A DNA stretch of 64,000 nucleotides. It comes from Crambe crambe. Its lineage: Eukaryota; Porifera; Demospongiae; Poecilosclerida; Crambeidae. The notes below the pieces were generated by a model. It did no database searches. It worked only from the letters and a program-made list of their open reading frames with translations, and was not told where the DNA came from. A program made the translations under genes and the position numbers. The stretch spans positions 1,961,001-2,025,000 of the forward strand of contig OZ004590.1 of assembly GCA_963924555.1 (NCBI GenBank). Direction: 5' to 3'. This document shows, one piece after another, positions 22,021-34,033 of this stretch. The number at the start of each line of letters is the position of its first letter. Within the stretch, counting starts at the first letter, position 1.

Positions 22021-24239
22021 CATAGATATAAGAGGTTTTACGGGATTGGAAACGCCCAATGAACTGCACAACCGAGGCGCGTTGACAGATGCGCACGCGC
22101 ATGCAGCATTATCATAGATATAAGAGGTTTACGGGATTGGAAACGGATCACGTGCTCTCGTTAGCAACTAACAACCGAGGCGCGTTGACAGCTGAATGAC
22201 ATAGCACTTTTGTCAAAGTTGCTGTTCTGACAGGATCCATGAGGTAAGACTTATGCCAATGATACTATAATACACTAGGGCATAGATTTACTGTATGAAA
22301 TAAATTTTAGCTCAGATTTTCAAGTTTAATCCTACAAATACTACTGTAGTGGTTAATGGGACTATAATCCCTCTCACGCTTGATAGAATCAATTGCTGTT
22401 GCCCATTTTCTGATCAAAAGGCATGTAAACTTTAGCTACATGGAATAGTAATGTTAGTTTTTGTATTAGCTGACATATATTGTCTCTAGCATTTGCAAGT
22501 GGTGTTAAAACTGTAATCCCTCTCCCAAGAAATAGATTAACAATATTGCAACTGTATTAGTTATTTCAGGGAAAGAATAGAACAGTAAATGGAATTGGTG
22601 CATTTGTTTTCTATACAATAGTCATCCTATGGAGATGGCAAGCTTACTATATTTCCCCCCTAATATCCATAGGGTCCACAGGACAGCTGACTGAGCCGAA
22701 TTCTTGAGGTGGATGGTGTCAAAATCCAACAGCCAAAAGCTGGAAGTATTGCAATAATGCTGATGAGGGAGAACTGAGCAGAAACTGGCGGATAACTTTG
22801 GGGCAAAATTATCTAGCTATAATAATGATGAATTTATGTCTAATTTTAATACCAAAAGTCATTCTGGCCTTTCTTTCAAATCAATCACATAAAATTAATG
22901 TATAATGAGCAATGATAGGTACTCATAGTTATAATTACAAGGAAAAAAGTTATGAATAATTAATAACTTCCTTCCTCAGACTCTCCAACTTCAACTCTCT
23001 GACTCTTCACTTCTTCAATACCTTCCCCTTAGCTTACTTGTACTATTCTGTGAGCTGTAGGGGCAGAACATCACTTTAACTGCCTTGAAAGGAGTGAATA
23101 TTGATCTCCTTTCACGGCCATTAATATAATTAATGCTGCATGCGCGTGCGCATCTGTCAACGCGCCTCGGTTGTGCAGTTCATTGGGCGTTTCCAATCCC
23201 GTAAAACCTCTTATATCTATGATTATATTAATGGCCGTGAAAGGAGATCAATATTCACTCCTTTCAAGGCAGTTAAAGTGATGTTCTGCCCCTACAGCTC
23301 ACAGAATAGTACAAGTAAGCTAAGGGGAAGGTATTGAAGAAGTGAAGAGTCAGAGAGTTGAAGTTGGAGAGTCTGAGGAAGGAAGTTATTAATTATTCAT
23401 AACTTTTTTCCTTGTAATTATAACTATGAGTACCTATCATTGCTCATTATACATTAATTTTATGTGATTGATTTGAAAGAAAGGCCAGAATGACTTTTGG
23501 TATTAAAATTAGACATAAATTCATCATTATTATAGCTAGATAATTTTGCCCCAAAGTTATCCGCCAGTTTCTGCTCAGTTCTCCCTCATCAGCATTATTG
23601 CAATACTTCCAGCTTTTGGCTGTTGGATTTTGACACCATCCACCTCAAGAATTCGGCTCAGTCAGCTGTCCTGTGGACCCTATGGATATTAGGGGGGAAA
23701 TATAGTAAGCTTGCCATCTCCATAGGATGACTATTGTATAGAAAACGAATGCACCAATTCCATTTACTGTTCTATCCTTTCCCTGAAATAACTAATACAG
23801 TTGCAATATTGTTAATCTATTTCTTGGGAGAGGGATTACAGTTTTAACACCACTTGCAAATGCTAGAGACAATATATGTCAGCTAATACAAAAACTAACA
23901 TTACTATTCCATGTAGCTAAAGTTTACATGCCTTTTGATCAGAAAATGGGCAACAGCAATTGATTCTATCAAGCGTGAGAGGGATTATAGTCCCATTAAC
24001 CACTACAGTAGTATTTGTAGGATTAAACTTGAAAATCTGAGCTAAAATTTATTTCATACAGTAAATCTATGCCCTAGTGTATTATAGTATCATTGGCATA
24101 AGTCTTACCTCATGGATCTTGTCAGAACAGCAACTTTGACAAAAGTGCTATGTCATTCAGCTGTCAACGCGCCTCGGTTGTTAGTTGCTAACGAGAGCAC
24201 GTGATCCGTTTCCAATCCCGTAAACCTCTTATATCTATG
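22021..24239. mobile_element. Palindromic P-like non-autonomous element, circularly permuted inverted duplication
   Basis: Composed of S (22021-22111, 91 bp), L (22113-23130, 1018 bp), S' (23131-23221) and L' (23222-24239), where S'/L' are reverse complements of S/L. S and L both begin CATAGATATAAGAGGTTT and carry the GGGATTGGAAACG block, so there are four P-like ends in one element. The 7-bp duplication GTTACGC flanks the whole block (22014-22020 and 24240-24246), so it moved as a unit. I found only a few mismatches between the L arms, implying recent origin or gene conversion. No coding capacity. Confidence 0.9.
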
Positions 24240-24589
24240 GTTACGCAACCTTAAATTTTAATTTTTTATGACGTCATGTTTGACTTGCCACGTGGGCAAT
24301 TTTTTGTTGAAGAAGTGGTAGGTAGTTCTAGCCTCTCTACTCTCCTTTAGAGCAGTTTTCAGTGGCCACGCTTGAAGTACCTATGCAGGAAAGCTGTAAA
24401 AACGAGCTATGTGTTTATGGAGTGTAGATAGCTGGGCACTCTGTTTTTAACGGGGAACTTCTGTTAGATGGATTAAAGAGCTGTACTTGGGTCTCGTTGG
24501 AAAGCGCGCTCTAGGACAACATTGGAAAGCGTGCACAATTCAATAACCAGGTATGTTAAAGATAGTTATTTTAGCAGTAGATATGTCAT

Positions 24590-26345
24590 TTTAAAGTAGA
24601 TGTATAGGTGTCGAAAATATAATCCACGAGATTACAGAATGATAATAATAATAGAGCTACAATAAATCCATCTATCATCCTCACTTTCAATTTCAAAGTC
24701 AATTTCATCTTAAAAAACGAAGTCCATAATATCAACATCATGATCTCTCTCTGTGGTGTTGCAGCAGTTTCTGCATTCATATCCAGCTGAGCAAGAGTTT
24801 GCCTTCTTTCTACAATTGGTTCGCACACCTGTAACCTCTTATCAAACTCTCAAGTCTATTCCTGATGGTCTTGATATTTTCATTAGTGTCTCACACTACA
24901 GCGAGTGAGTTATTCTTTATGGACCATCTGTAATAATTATGATAGTGACTGAAGTATTGTCCCCACAGGTGCAGAACCCAGCATGATCTCTTCCAGTGCT
25001 TCATTGGAGGCTGTCATCCCATTTTCAAATTTTGTTCTGAACCACGGATGTCATCAAGCCATTTATGATGCTGTTCTTCCACCGACAATCCCAGGTTATT
25101 GAACATAGAGTAGTGGGTGGCCGGACATTGTGTAATAAAACCTTTTGAAGTACACTGTACCCACTAATTGTAGGAATTCCAAATAGCCTGACTTCCAGTT
25201 TAAGGGTAACCCTTAGGCAGCTTTAGTATTAGCCAGTGGCTAGTTGGTTCACCTTGTGCCCATTTTGGACACTAAAGTTATATATATAAAAAAAAAGGTT
25301 CCTGAAGCAGTACTTCTAGTAATAAGGAAGCAGAAAAGTGGCTTTACCTATCCCACTGAAAAAGGATACATAATCACAGCCAGTACATACCAACAGTGTC
25401 TGAAGAACATGGGGTAACTCTGATGGTGTGAGCTTGCCTAGCTCTGGATCAGTAGTCTGACGTAGCCGACCCTTTACCTTCCTTTTCTTGGGGGTGGGGG
25501 AAGGAGAAAGGGTCTGGTGACTCTAGCATCAACGACTTGTGTCGCGCATGAAAAACAACACTTGGATTCATCATGTGATATAGCCATAAACTTTTGTTTC
25601 TACCACTTTTTGGAGCCTGCCCCTTGCTTTTCTATGGGATCAAGATCGACTCGATAAGCCCTTGATGGGATCGATCGTGGCTGTAGCTAGCTGTTTCAAG
25701 TGAGATGAGAAGTTATCAGCAGGTGGATCAATTGACTTATACGGCATTATGAGGCTAGGGGAGCGAGCATTAGGTGTATGGGACGTACTATTCAAACACT
25801 GTTGTGACTCCAAGGCTCTTGTCACTTGATCCCCACTTCTTAGACTCTCCAAGAATTCTCCTTTCTCTAACTACTGCTTTTCACGCAAATTACTTGCACA
25901 CGGTTTATGATTGCCATGATGTAATGTTCAAAAATGACACAAGTTGTATATGCTAGAGTCACCAGACCCTTTCTCCTTCCCCCCACCCCCAAGAAAAGGA
26001 AGGTAAAGGGTCAGCTACACCAGACTACTGGATCAGCTTCTAAGGCCATGATCAGATTTTTGAGGTGAAATAGTCTTAACTCTCTGGCACTATAAAGGCT
26101 GATTTATGCAATTATGTCCTTGTTTTTGGAAAAGTAACCAGCCACCTAGGTGTATGGCTAGGATCTGCAAGTACCCTTGTTATATCCCTTCTGCAGGTTT
26201 GACAGATTACTCCATCTTCAGGGACATCAAGGCTTGATATGTACCTGTAACCCTCTACATTTTTCCACTTGGATGGCGTATTCAGATGGATTTTTCCATG
26301 GCAGAGGTAGCAAGCTTCTGTGAGGCTGGTGGTCTGCTCTGTCAT
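24590..26345 (-). pseudogene. Decayed transposon ORF with CxxC finger, XPG-like motif and Cys-rich tail
   Basis: In minus-strand order: CYLCHGKI...VICQTCRRDITRVL...PRWLV (26345-26112), a two-CxxC zinc-binding N-terminus; then, on both sides of the MITE at 25451-26029, LKNLIMALEADP/ELGKLTPSEL, PHVLQTLLVCTGCDYVSFF and SGIGKATF, the XPG-nuclease-like GCDY...GIGK motif; then LGLSVEEQHHKWLDDIRG and EALEEIMLG...APVGTIL; finally the Cys-rich tail CRKKANSCSAGYECRNCCN. Most of the middle is missing, with many frameshifts and stops. In a living element this would be transposition machinery. Confidence 0.65.
25451..26029. mobile_element. MITE with ~70-bp inverted ends and 5-bp duplication GGATC
   Basis: Ends begin AGTAGTCTG and are inverted over ~70 bp including CCCTTTACCTTCCTTTTCTTG, then GGGTCTGGTGACTCTAG. 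GGATC is duplicated at 25446-25450 and 26030-26034. Removing element plus one GGATC rejoins the XPG-like frame as ALEADPELGK. The 5-bp duplication suggests a hAT5- or En/Spm-like mover; not decided. Confidence 0.75.
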
Positions 26346-27052
26346 TGCACTATAGCTATATGTATTAGTGTACTGATAACCTTTTTTAATGATAAAATAT
26401 TACCATATATATTCGTTTGTTCCTTCTCTCCCTCAGAATACACTCAGCAGCAGTTGAAATACTAAGTAATAGGATTGTTTACCTACTTATCACAATTATA
26501 AACCACAAGTTCAGCTGCACAGTGAATGCAGCTGGACTTTGCACGCGCTAAGTACACTGCTGCCGATCGTGCACAAGTCCATACTTGGATGATTGTAAGC
26601 TAAGGATGTCTGAATAGTGTTGGAGAAAGTAAAGCTTTAGATCTGTGTCGAAAAATATTATACCACGCTAGTTTAATAGTACATCCTTTCAAAACAGGTA
26701 TGTTGCGTGTTTGGTGCCCGTGCAAGTGGATTTTGGCAGTAGTAAGCGATTAAGTGCGTTAATAGTGTACTAGGAAGGTTGTGTGTCAATTTCAAGTCCA
26801 AGAATGCACAGGTAACGGAATAAGAAAACGTTTTCTAGAGGTGCTGTTTTGATTCACCGTGCACCTACGGCAAGAATTGACATTTCCGGTAAAATTAAAT
26901 TTCAATGGGGCTCAATTGACTTCCGGTTTGGTTGCGTAACGACTGTGTGGGCATGCTACCATCTTCTCTGATCTTCTACGAGCGAGAGTGCTGGTGGGCA
27001 GGGCAACGATACAGAATCTGATACAGACAGGTAAATATAGTCTGGTATTAGA

Positions 27053-27070
27053 GAGAGAGAGAGAGAGATC
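27053..27070. repeat. (GA)n microsatellite
   Basis: Uninterrupted GA dinucleotide run. Confidence 0.85.
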
Positions 27071-27285
27071 AATGGCAGTCATCTCATTGTTATCACACTA
27101 GCTATGATGTGACAGTCATGCAGTCATGATATTTTCTCCTCTCCCATTAATTTTAGTTAATGATTATGGTTTAATAACTATTGTTTATTGTGGTTTATGA
27201 TCATTGTTCCAAAAAAAGGGGAGGAGCTAATTGAAGCAAGCCTAATCAGATGAAAGGAAAAAAAAATTATGCTAAATGAAAAGGC

Positions 27286-27875
27286 CATGTAGGGTTAGTC
27301 TGTACTTTTACTGCTATAGGTAAAAGTACAGACTAACCCTACATGGCATTTAATTTTTTTCCTTACCAGTAAAAATACAGACTAACCCTACATGGCCTTT
27401 TTATTTAGCATAAATTTTTTCCCTTTCACTTACTTTTTATATGACCTCATTTTTATTTAGAGAGGCTAGCTAGGTACTGGTTGGCACACACGTACATGCA
27501 TGTGATCGTGACAGATGCTCGAGAGTGACAAATGACGTCATTAATTTCAAAATGGCTGATAGTATCATTTGTAATGAAAAATCGTTTGATATGACTGATC
27601 TTGATATGACTGATTATCATTATTATAACTGCACAAGTTGATATGAATTTGATTGTCATAATGTGAAAGGATCATGGAGTTACAGCCGTCAAAGAAAATC
27701 TGATGATGTTGATGATGATGAATGAATCATAAAAATTTTAGATTTATATGGCGGCTGGTACCGATTATTGACGCTGTTCTGGAGGAGTTTGAGCAGACAT
27801 ATCATCATCTTCTGCTGTGAATATTGCTGGTTATCGTCATAGCCTCGTCCCCAGGCTCTGGTATCAATTGTTTGC
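27286..27875. repeat. Dispersed repeat, inverted copy of 40370-40885
   Basis: Begins GGCCATGTAGGGTTAGTCTG with an adjacent inverted and a further direct copy of that block (27286-27400), then a long body (TCAAAATGGCTGA, TGCACAAGTTGATATGAATT, GGATCATGGAGTTACAGCCG) that matches 40370-40885 in reverse complement. A microsatellite of GAT type lies at the same internal site in both. Likely a transposon or retroposon family; no ORF. Confidence 0.65.
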
Positions 27876-28431
27876 ATGTGTGTAGCAATAACCTGAAAGT
27901 TTAATGAATGAGATCCTTTTCAGTAATTATGCCCTAAACCTCATCTTTATTGTTTGGCACGTAGATTAAGTAAGCATTCATTTATAGAGAGTTCATGTAT
28001 GAGAAGCCTTGGAATCCCAAGGTTAACACGAATAATTATGATACCAGGCTCTCTTTCAGACGGATCGCGACAGAGTGCCTGGGGCCAAGTCTAGAAAAAG
28101 AGAGGACTTGAAGAGCTAGCCCTATAGTGTCCTCTTATAAATATCATAAATTGGGGGCAAGTGAAGCAAGCCCCACACTTAGTTCTTTTGTGCTTCTTTT
28201 CATGACAACCATTGAGCTTGTGCACTCGCCCCAGAATACATAATTACTGTTAAACCCCTCTCTCCAAGGTATAGCCAATTAATCACTTTATAATCATTAA
28301 TTTTCACTTTCTACAGTTACTACAATAATTATGCATCCAGTGTGAAGAATCCGGCGGCACTTCAGAGCTACCTTTTATAGGTCAGTAACTATGCATAACT
28401 TAGGCAGTGATTTGGCTGGGTCAGGAAGTAA

Positions 28432-28434
28432 CCA

Positions 28435-28470
<36 letters not shown>

Positions 28471-28537
28471 AATAAACAACAACAACAAAAAGCAACGAAA
28501 TAGCTATTATACTTTGATGATTCCCCCCCCCCCCCCC
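28432..28537. repeat. (AAC)n microsatellite and poly-C run
   Basis: About 28436-28490 is an AAC trinucleotide array; a 14-C run follows at about 28524-28537. Confidence 0.9.
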
Positions 28538-28705
28538 ACAAACTTCTATCTTGTATTGCATAATATTTGGACTATCTCTACACCAAATTTAAAGACCATG
28601 CTCACTAGTAGTCATTAGCTATAGAGAGCTAAAAATTAAGCCCCACACACTAGGGAGTTGGCTGAGGATTTTCTTATTATCATTTATTATCATACATACA
28701 TAATA

Positions 28706-28900
28706 TGACAGTCCCAGGTTTTTTTTAGCTTGATTAAATTTCTCAGATATGCTTTGATGAAATTGTCATGTGTTCTAAAATGGTTGGACTATCTCCACAC
28801 CAAATTTCAGTCATGAGTTATGGAGAGCTAAAGTATGAAAAAGTGGCCAAAAATGAATGTTTAATATTTTGATTTCTACCTGTGACTGTCACATTTAATT
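28706..28900. mobile_element. MITE of the GACAGTCCCAGGTA family
   Basis: Starts ATGACAGTCCCAGGT and ends ATTTCTACCTGTGACTGTCAC in inverted form; the interior carries CATGAGTTATGGAGAGCTAAAG. One of the best-preserved copies. Confidence 0.65.
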
Positions 28901-30180
28901 TCCCCTAGTATTTTGGTTTGGGGAAAGGCACAGTAAAGTTACGTAGCTCTGGGGAGACTTCTAGGCAAGGTATTGCATGCAGTAAAAACATAAGAGATGC
29001 ATCATCATATTGTTTAATGATGCATCTCATTTGGCAAATCTCTGTGTGTATATTTCAGACCATTATGGGGTGAGTGCATATGCCCAATGGTTCATGTTAG
29101 GATGCAGTCCCTAACATGGTATGGGGCTCACTACACCTGATCAGTTTTATTTATCTTTAGGGTGGTCTTAAGGGTGGTCGGAACCAACAATCTGGTGTTA
29201 AAATCTATGTTGCTACATAGGAAAAGCAGGACTAGCAATGCCCCTATTATCATCTTCCACAGACTATTTACATAGCCAGTAGTCTAGTACATTGAAAAGT
29301 GACCAGTTAGAATGGAACCATTATTGCTGAAACTGGTCGAAAATTATTGATCAATTTTATTTTTAGCCCTGGTTGCCATGAACTCATAGTCTATTCATGG
29401 TGACCTTTACCAAATATTTAGTTTATCATGATGGTGACCCTTACCGATAAACTACTCCAGAAGTAGTTGGTAAAGGATCATCTAGAACACATAGCACTAC
29501 TTTCTTTTTCCAACAGGTTGTTCACGTGTCATAGCATATGCATATTTTCATACAATAAATCATCCTTCTGAAAGCACTGAAAGCACGATCAAAAGAAGTA
29601 AAGAGTTTTATTAGTCTATTGGTGACCCAGCAGGAGCTATTACTGAATGGCATAAGCGACTTCGACCTTGGAATGCTGTATATCTAACCAATAATCCCTA
29701 CATTATACGCACTATTATCTGAAGCTACTTAACGTATATGTAGGGATTGTTGGCTGGATATACAGAACAAAGATTGATCCCATTCCATCCTTTATCCCTA
29801 CCCTTGTTTCCTTACTCTTTTGAGCAAAATGATAGCAATCCATAATCTACCATGCATGTATATTCAAGAAGCTGCAGATATTAGTTATAATGATTGTAGA
29901 GACTTACTGTTTCAGTAGGTTAATAATAGGAGCAAGATCTTTAATTAATAATTATTATCTAGTGAATCAAGGTAGAGATCAAATCTTATGCCTGTTTTAA
30001 TTAGCTTGCCCTTTGATAAAATTGTTCCTAACTTCTGTTATGTGTTCTACTACCTCTACACAATTTCAACCCCAAAGCCACTAGTAGTCATGAGCTAAAG
30101 TACACCAAAATGAATGCCTTTAACAATTATATACTCATGCTCATTATTCTAATACTGTAGATGTCAAAACAAAATGGAAA
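28901..30180. other. Gene-free region with small hairpins
   Basis: Contains a short hairpin at 28993-29030 (GAGATGCATCAT...ATGATGCATCTC), a hairpin MITE at 29676-29765, a block near 29766-29830 that recurs inverted at ~41395-41490, and a truncated MITE copy at 29960-30135. No gene is seen. Confidence 0.5.
29676..29765. repeat. Hairpin MITE
   Basis: Inverted arms of ~32 bp: CTGTATATCTAACCAATAAT...ATTGTTGGCTGGATATACAG. No target duplication determined. Confidence 0.6.
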
Positions 30181-30753
30181 ATGCATTCAATCAGTCGTAC
30201 AAATGGGCCAAATGCCTTTTTTTATTTCATCGATCTGTTCTTTACCGATATCCTCGCTTCTGGTTGCTTTTGTGTCTCTGATTCGATACCACCTCCAACA
30301 AAGAACACAATGTTGATCTACTGTCAAGGGACTGGGCATGATACTGCAAGCTATACAATATTATGAATCTTTCGTGATATCTGAAGCCAATGGCCTGACT
30401 GTAGGTGTGCTCTCTATCATAAAGAGTTTGATCAATCCACGTGCAACTCAGATCTCTTTCTGTACCCACAGTCAAATATCACCATCAGTATGAGTGTCAG
30501 TGACCACGATGAGCAATGCATGATCTTGCCACTCAACTATTACGATGACTCTCTCTACTACCTTGCTGGCTCTATTGTCACGATCGATTTTAAAGTCTCA
30601 ATTGCAGAGTCAGACCCTAGCCTGCTTATATCAACAATCATGTACATTTCCAACGGTGAAACGAATGTTTTAAAATTCATTGACAAATCATCCCCTTCTA
30701 GTCAAGCGTTTGATAGAAGGGATTTTACAAAGAATGCCACAGGTCATAGCTAA
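30181..30753 (+). pseudogene. Relic of the caspase-receptor ectodomain family
   Basis: The second half (30490-30753) reads CMILPLNYYDDSLYYLAGS, then YISNGETNVLKFIDK, matching in order IIPYNYYNRPWY and YIINGETNINKFLDR of exon 8 of the 15-22 kb gene. The upstream part (30181-30366) is in the same frame family but broken by stops. There is no TM segment or caspase part nearby, so this is a lone, decayed ectodomain module. Confidence 0.6.
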
Positions 30754-31317
30754 CACATTCACTTACAGGATCCCCAAAATGGTTTTTTTTTCTATTTTGT
30801 GATTGTACTATTGTATACAGCAAGGTAACAATTACAAACAGTTTGTTTGCAAAGATGTAAATGTTCTATTCGCAACATTCAGTTTGGTGTAGTTGTCACT
30901 ATCCAAATACTTCAACTCGGCGCCTTGAAAATATGATAACGTAATTTGGAACATATTCACTGGTAATATTGTTCACATGAATTAAATACCAAGAAATATT
31001 GCCAAACTAGGGCATATTGACAGTATCACTCAGTAAAGTTGTATAGACTGTAGTATAGTGATAGTGCTATCGATATTATATCAGCCCCATGCCTACACAG
31101 TATCCGTTTAGCAGGCAAATAGCCAAAAAGTTAGAGAAAGAAGACAACAGACACTGGAAGCATGGAAAAGGTAGGTTGAATCTGTGGAAACTATATCTAT
31201 GTAGGATGCATCAAGCCAGACAGCCATGCCATGCAGCATATTGTATATAGAATGCTGGGCAGTGGGCACTGTTACACTTGTACTATTAGCTACCCTGTAC
31301 ATTGAGTTACCTACCAA

Positions 31318-31689
31318 AAGGTAACTTTTATTAACGAGTACTCATTTTAGCGAATTTTAGCAAATTTGTAATTTTCGCTAATAATAATACCAGCTAAAAA
31401 TACGTAATGATTTTGACCACGCCCACATGTTATCTCGCAAGCTAGCTAACTAGAGATTTCTTCATCGCTGGAGGAATATTTGGAGTGATATCTTCGAACT
31501 TTCCATCTAGCTACTGGCTCCTGGGCTTATTGATGGATCTATGTACTCCCCCTGCACATTGTGATGCTAAATAACACCAGACTTGATTTGCGTTTTTCTT
31601 GAGCTGCTCCTCAAAATCGCCAAAATTAGTACTCTAAATTTTAACTGAAAGCAAAAATCGCTAAAATTAGTCTATGCTAATAATAGTTA
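31318..31689. mobile_element. MITE with AAGGTAACT ends
   Basis: The left end AAGGTAACTTTTATTA and right end TAATAATAGTTACCTT are inverted, with TTTTAGCGAATTTTAGC-type and GCTAAAATTAG-type subterminal blocks. The P-like element at 31697 is inserted within a few bases of its right end. Confidence 0.5.
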
Positions 31690-31696
31690 CCTTAAG

Positions 31697-32814
31697 CATA
31701 GATATACTAGACTACGTACACAGGATTGGAAACAGGTCACGTGCGCCCATAACGACAATACTGACAATCCGTGTAGGCAGCTGTTCGTGCTAAATTGCCC
31801 CAAACAAACAGGGGAGGAGAAGTAGTGTGCCAAATTTCTGTTAAACTATAGCCAATTGGTAAGTTCAAAGAATGCAAAGAGTGGGCTAGTATAGTGCTAA
31901 ACAAGCATAGTTCTTAAAAAGGCTGGTTTCTCAAGTGTTAGAGGGTATAATTGCGAGTAACAATGGTAGTTCGACTTTGTGGACCTCTGGAGCTTGGATG
32001 TTAAAAGTATAGTCTCTTTTTCCCCACTAATCTGTTAGGTAGTGATCATTTATATTTACATATGTACTTTTTAAAGGTGCCTGTAAAAAAATCATGTCGA
32101 TGTTACTGTTTCTTCAGATTACCCATGTCTGGCTGTCAAGAAAAGCTATAGTAAAGAAGGATACTATAATGTAGCAACTAATACTGTCACTTTACTCATA
32201 TTTCCTTTCATGTTATAATAAAAAAATGATATAACAAGTACTGATAGTGCACTGCTGAACATCCAATTCATCAAGAGATTTGTTGTGATATACTTGTTTT
32301 GGGGGATCAAGATGAAGAGTGCCCCAGTGTATCCTTTCCTGCCCCTGATACAAGAAGGTATCTCATCTCCTCATATAAGAACAACAACATAGTGAAATGG
32401 CTTCTTACACCATCAATGGCAAATGGCATGCCATCTCCAGCCCTGCACAAAATTAAAACTACTTGAGTACATATGGTCAACTAGTATCTTTCATTTTATA
32501 CCAAAAGTAAGGCAGCTAGACTTCTATTTTAGTAGTAGGAGTGCCACAAAACGTTTCAGTCACCTGTTTCCACGTTTTTCTTCCATAGCAACAGTAAATT
32601 GACTAAACGGACATGATAAACTACTACAGCTATAGGTCATTAGCCTTTTCACTTATAATCATAATTATTGCTGCGCTAAATACCTTGCCTTTCACCCTCT
32701 TTCTTATTTTGTGTAAGATTTCTCTGTTCGCCAGGTACCTACACGGATGGTTTATAAATTCTACGTGCGCATGCCCTGTTTCCAATCCTGTGTACGTAGT
32801 CTAGTATATCTATG
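31697..32814. mobile_element. P-like non-autonomous element (1.1 kb)
   Basis: Ends CATAGATATACTAGACTACG...CGTAGTCTAGTATATCTATG, then the GGATTGGAAACAGG block on both sides, and CACGTGCGCCC subterminally at the left. The 7-bp duplication CCTTAAG is at 31690-31696 and 32815-32821. The interior has no convincing ORF. Confidence 0.85.
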
Positions 32815-32821
32815 CCTTAAG

Positions 32822-34030
32822 GTAGTAACTAGTGATATATAGCTCACGTGAAGCAAAGGCTTGTCCCCATGCAGGTATTTTAGGATATGCCTGTAGTATA
32901 TATACAGCATCGTTCTGTGTGCAAAACACCTCATTATGCTGATTCAAACTTTTTAACTCATCTAAGTGGGAATTTAAGGATTATCATGTAGCACTCATGC
33001 ATTGCTCAAAATACCATACCTCTACTGCTATTACTGGCAAATATATTCAAAGCATCATTTGTGCTTTAACTTCTTAGGCTAAATATAGCTGTCAGGATGA
33101 AAGCCAAGCACCTACAATCCACTTAGGCAAGCCTAGCGCCTCTATGACAAAATGCTGTAGAAAGCATTCATGATCAAACAACATATTAAATTAATGTGAT
33201 GTACATATCAAAATCTCAATTTGCATGGTAAGCTTGCTTTGCTCACCAATTATGGAGACATTGACAATGAGTAGCTAATAGGAACAATAATAATTATGCC
33301 GGTAGTAATGCTGCTAGTAGGAGAGGTAATTTTATAATAGCTAGCTAGCTAGTTTATTTCATAAAATAAAAGTCTTGCTCAGAATTGACATGCAGATAAT
33401 TATAAAGTTCATTTTTTTGGGCTAAATTAAAGTTCATGCATGGTTTTAAATTTCATAACCAGTAACAGTTATCGCCCCTACCCTGCATGGGTGAGTTAAA
33501 ACACAGTGTGTGGGTGGGTTGTAGCACACTCAATTTAAAGTTCAAGCGGCTTCTTTGATCTTCAGGCTGGGCATAACACAACAGCACTTGTTATCATCCA
33601 CAGTGGCCCAAAATGAATTAATCCCCTGCACCAACTCCTGCTTCTTGGTGTATGTAGAGTAAGGCATCAGTATTCAGCCACCATTGATGTCTGACACTAG
33701 TTCTGGCTTACCGGTTTGACCAATAGTTACAATTGGGGTACTTAAGATAGCCCATTAAGAGGTTAACCAGATTCCTTGCTTTCGCCATAATATATATATA
33801 GCTATATATGATGACCAGTATTTTACTGAAGGTGTCTGAAAACATGTGTTATCTGATGAAGTTATTAATTTCCAGATCCAGACAGTCACCAAATACAGTG
33901 GAGGTTTTGAAGTTAGACTTGGAACACAGAAAGCCATGTCCTTCCTCTATGTTCATAGCTGTAAGGCTTTGACCTTGTTGCTTTATGGGCCCGATGTCAA
34001 GCAATCAATTTTCAGACAGCAAATAGGCCA
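32822..34030. other. Gene-free region
   Basis: No supported gene. A minus-strand stretch around 33740-33570 reads GQTGKPELVSDINGG and later SFWATVDDNKCC across stops; it may be a scrap of some gene but I do not recognise it. Confidence 0.4.
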
Positions 34031-34033
34031 TAT

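Larger units (their letters stand above)
22009..26945. mobile_element. DNA transposon with CAGTCGTTACGCAACC ends (host of two nested insertions)
   Basis: The left end CAGTCGTTACGC is interrupted by the element at 22021-24239 and resumes at 24240 (GTTACGCAACC). The right end is GGTTGCGTAACGACTG, finishing at 26945. A 4-bp direct repeat TGTG flanks both ends (22005-22008 and 26946-26949). It carries the minus-strand XPG-like relic and the nested MITE at 25451-26029. A 3-4 bp duplication with an XPG-like ORF would fit an Academ-like element; that assignment is inference. Unnested length is about 2.1 kb. Confidence 0.65.

Noticed and set aside
23140-23337. ORF in the centre of the big palindrome
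   Set aside because: Crosses the S'/L' junction of a non-coding inverted repeat.
28391-28618. ORF rich in Asn
   Set aside because: It is translation of an (AAC)n microsatellite and a poly-C run; no domain or splice support.
28150-29120. Weak inverted similarity (GCCCCA and CATGA-CATT-G blocks) suggesting another element
   Set aside because: Too diverged to define ends or a target duplication.
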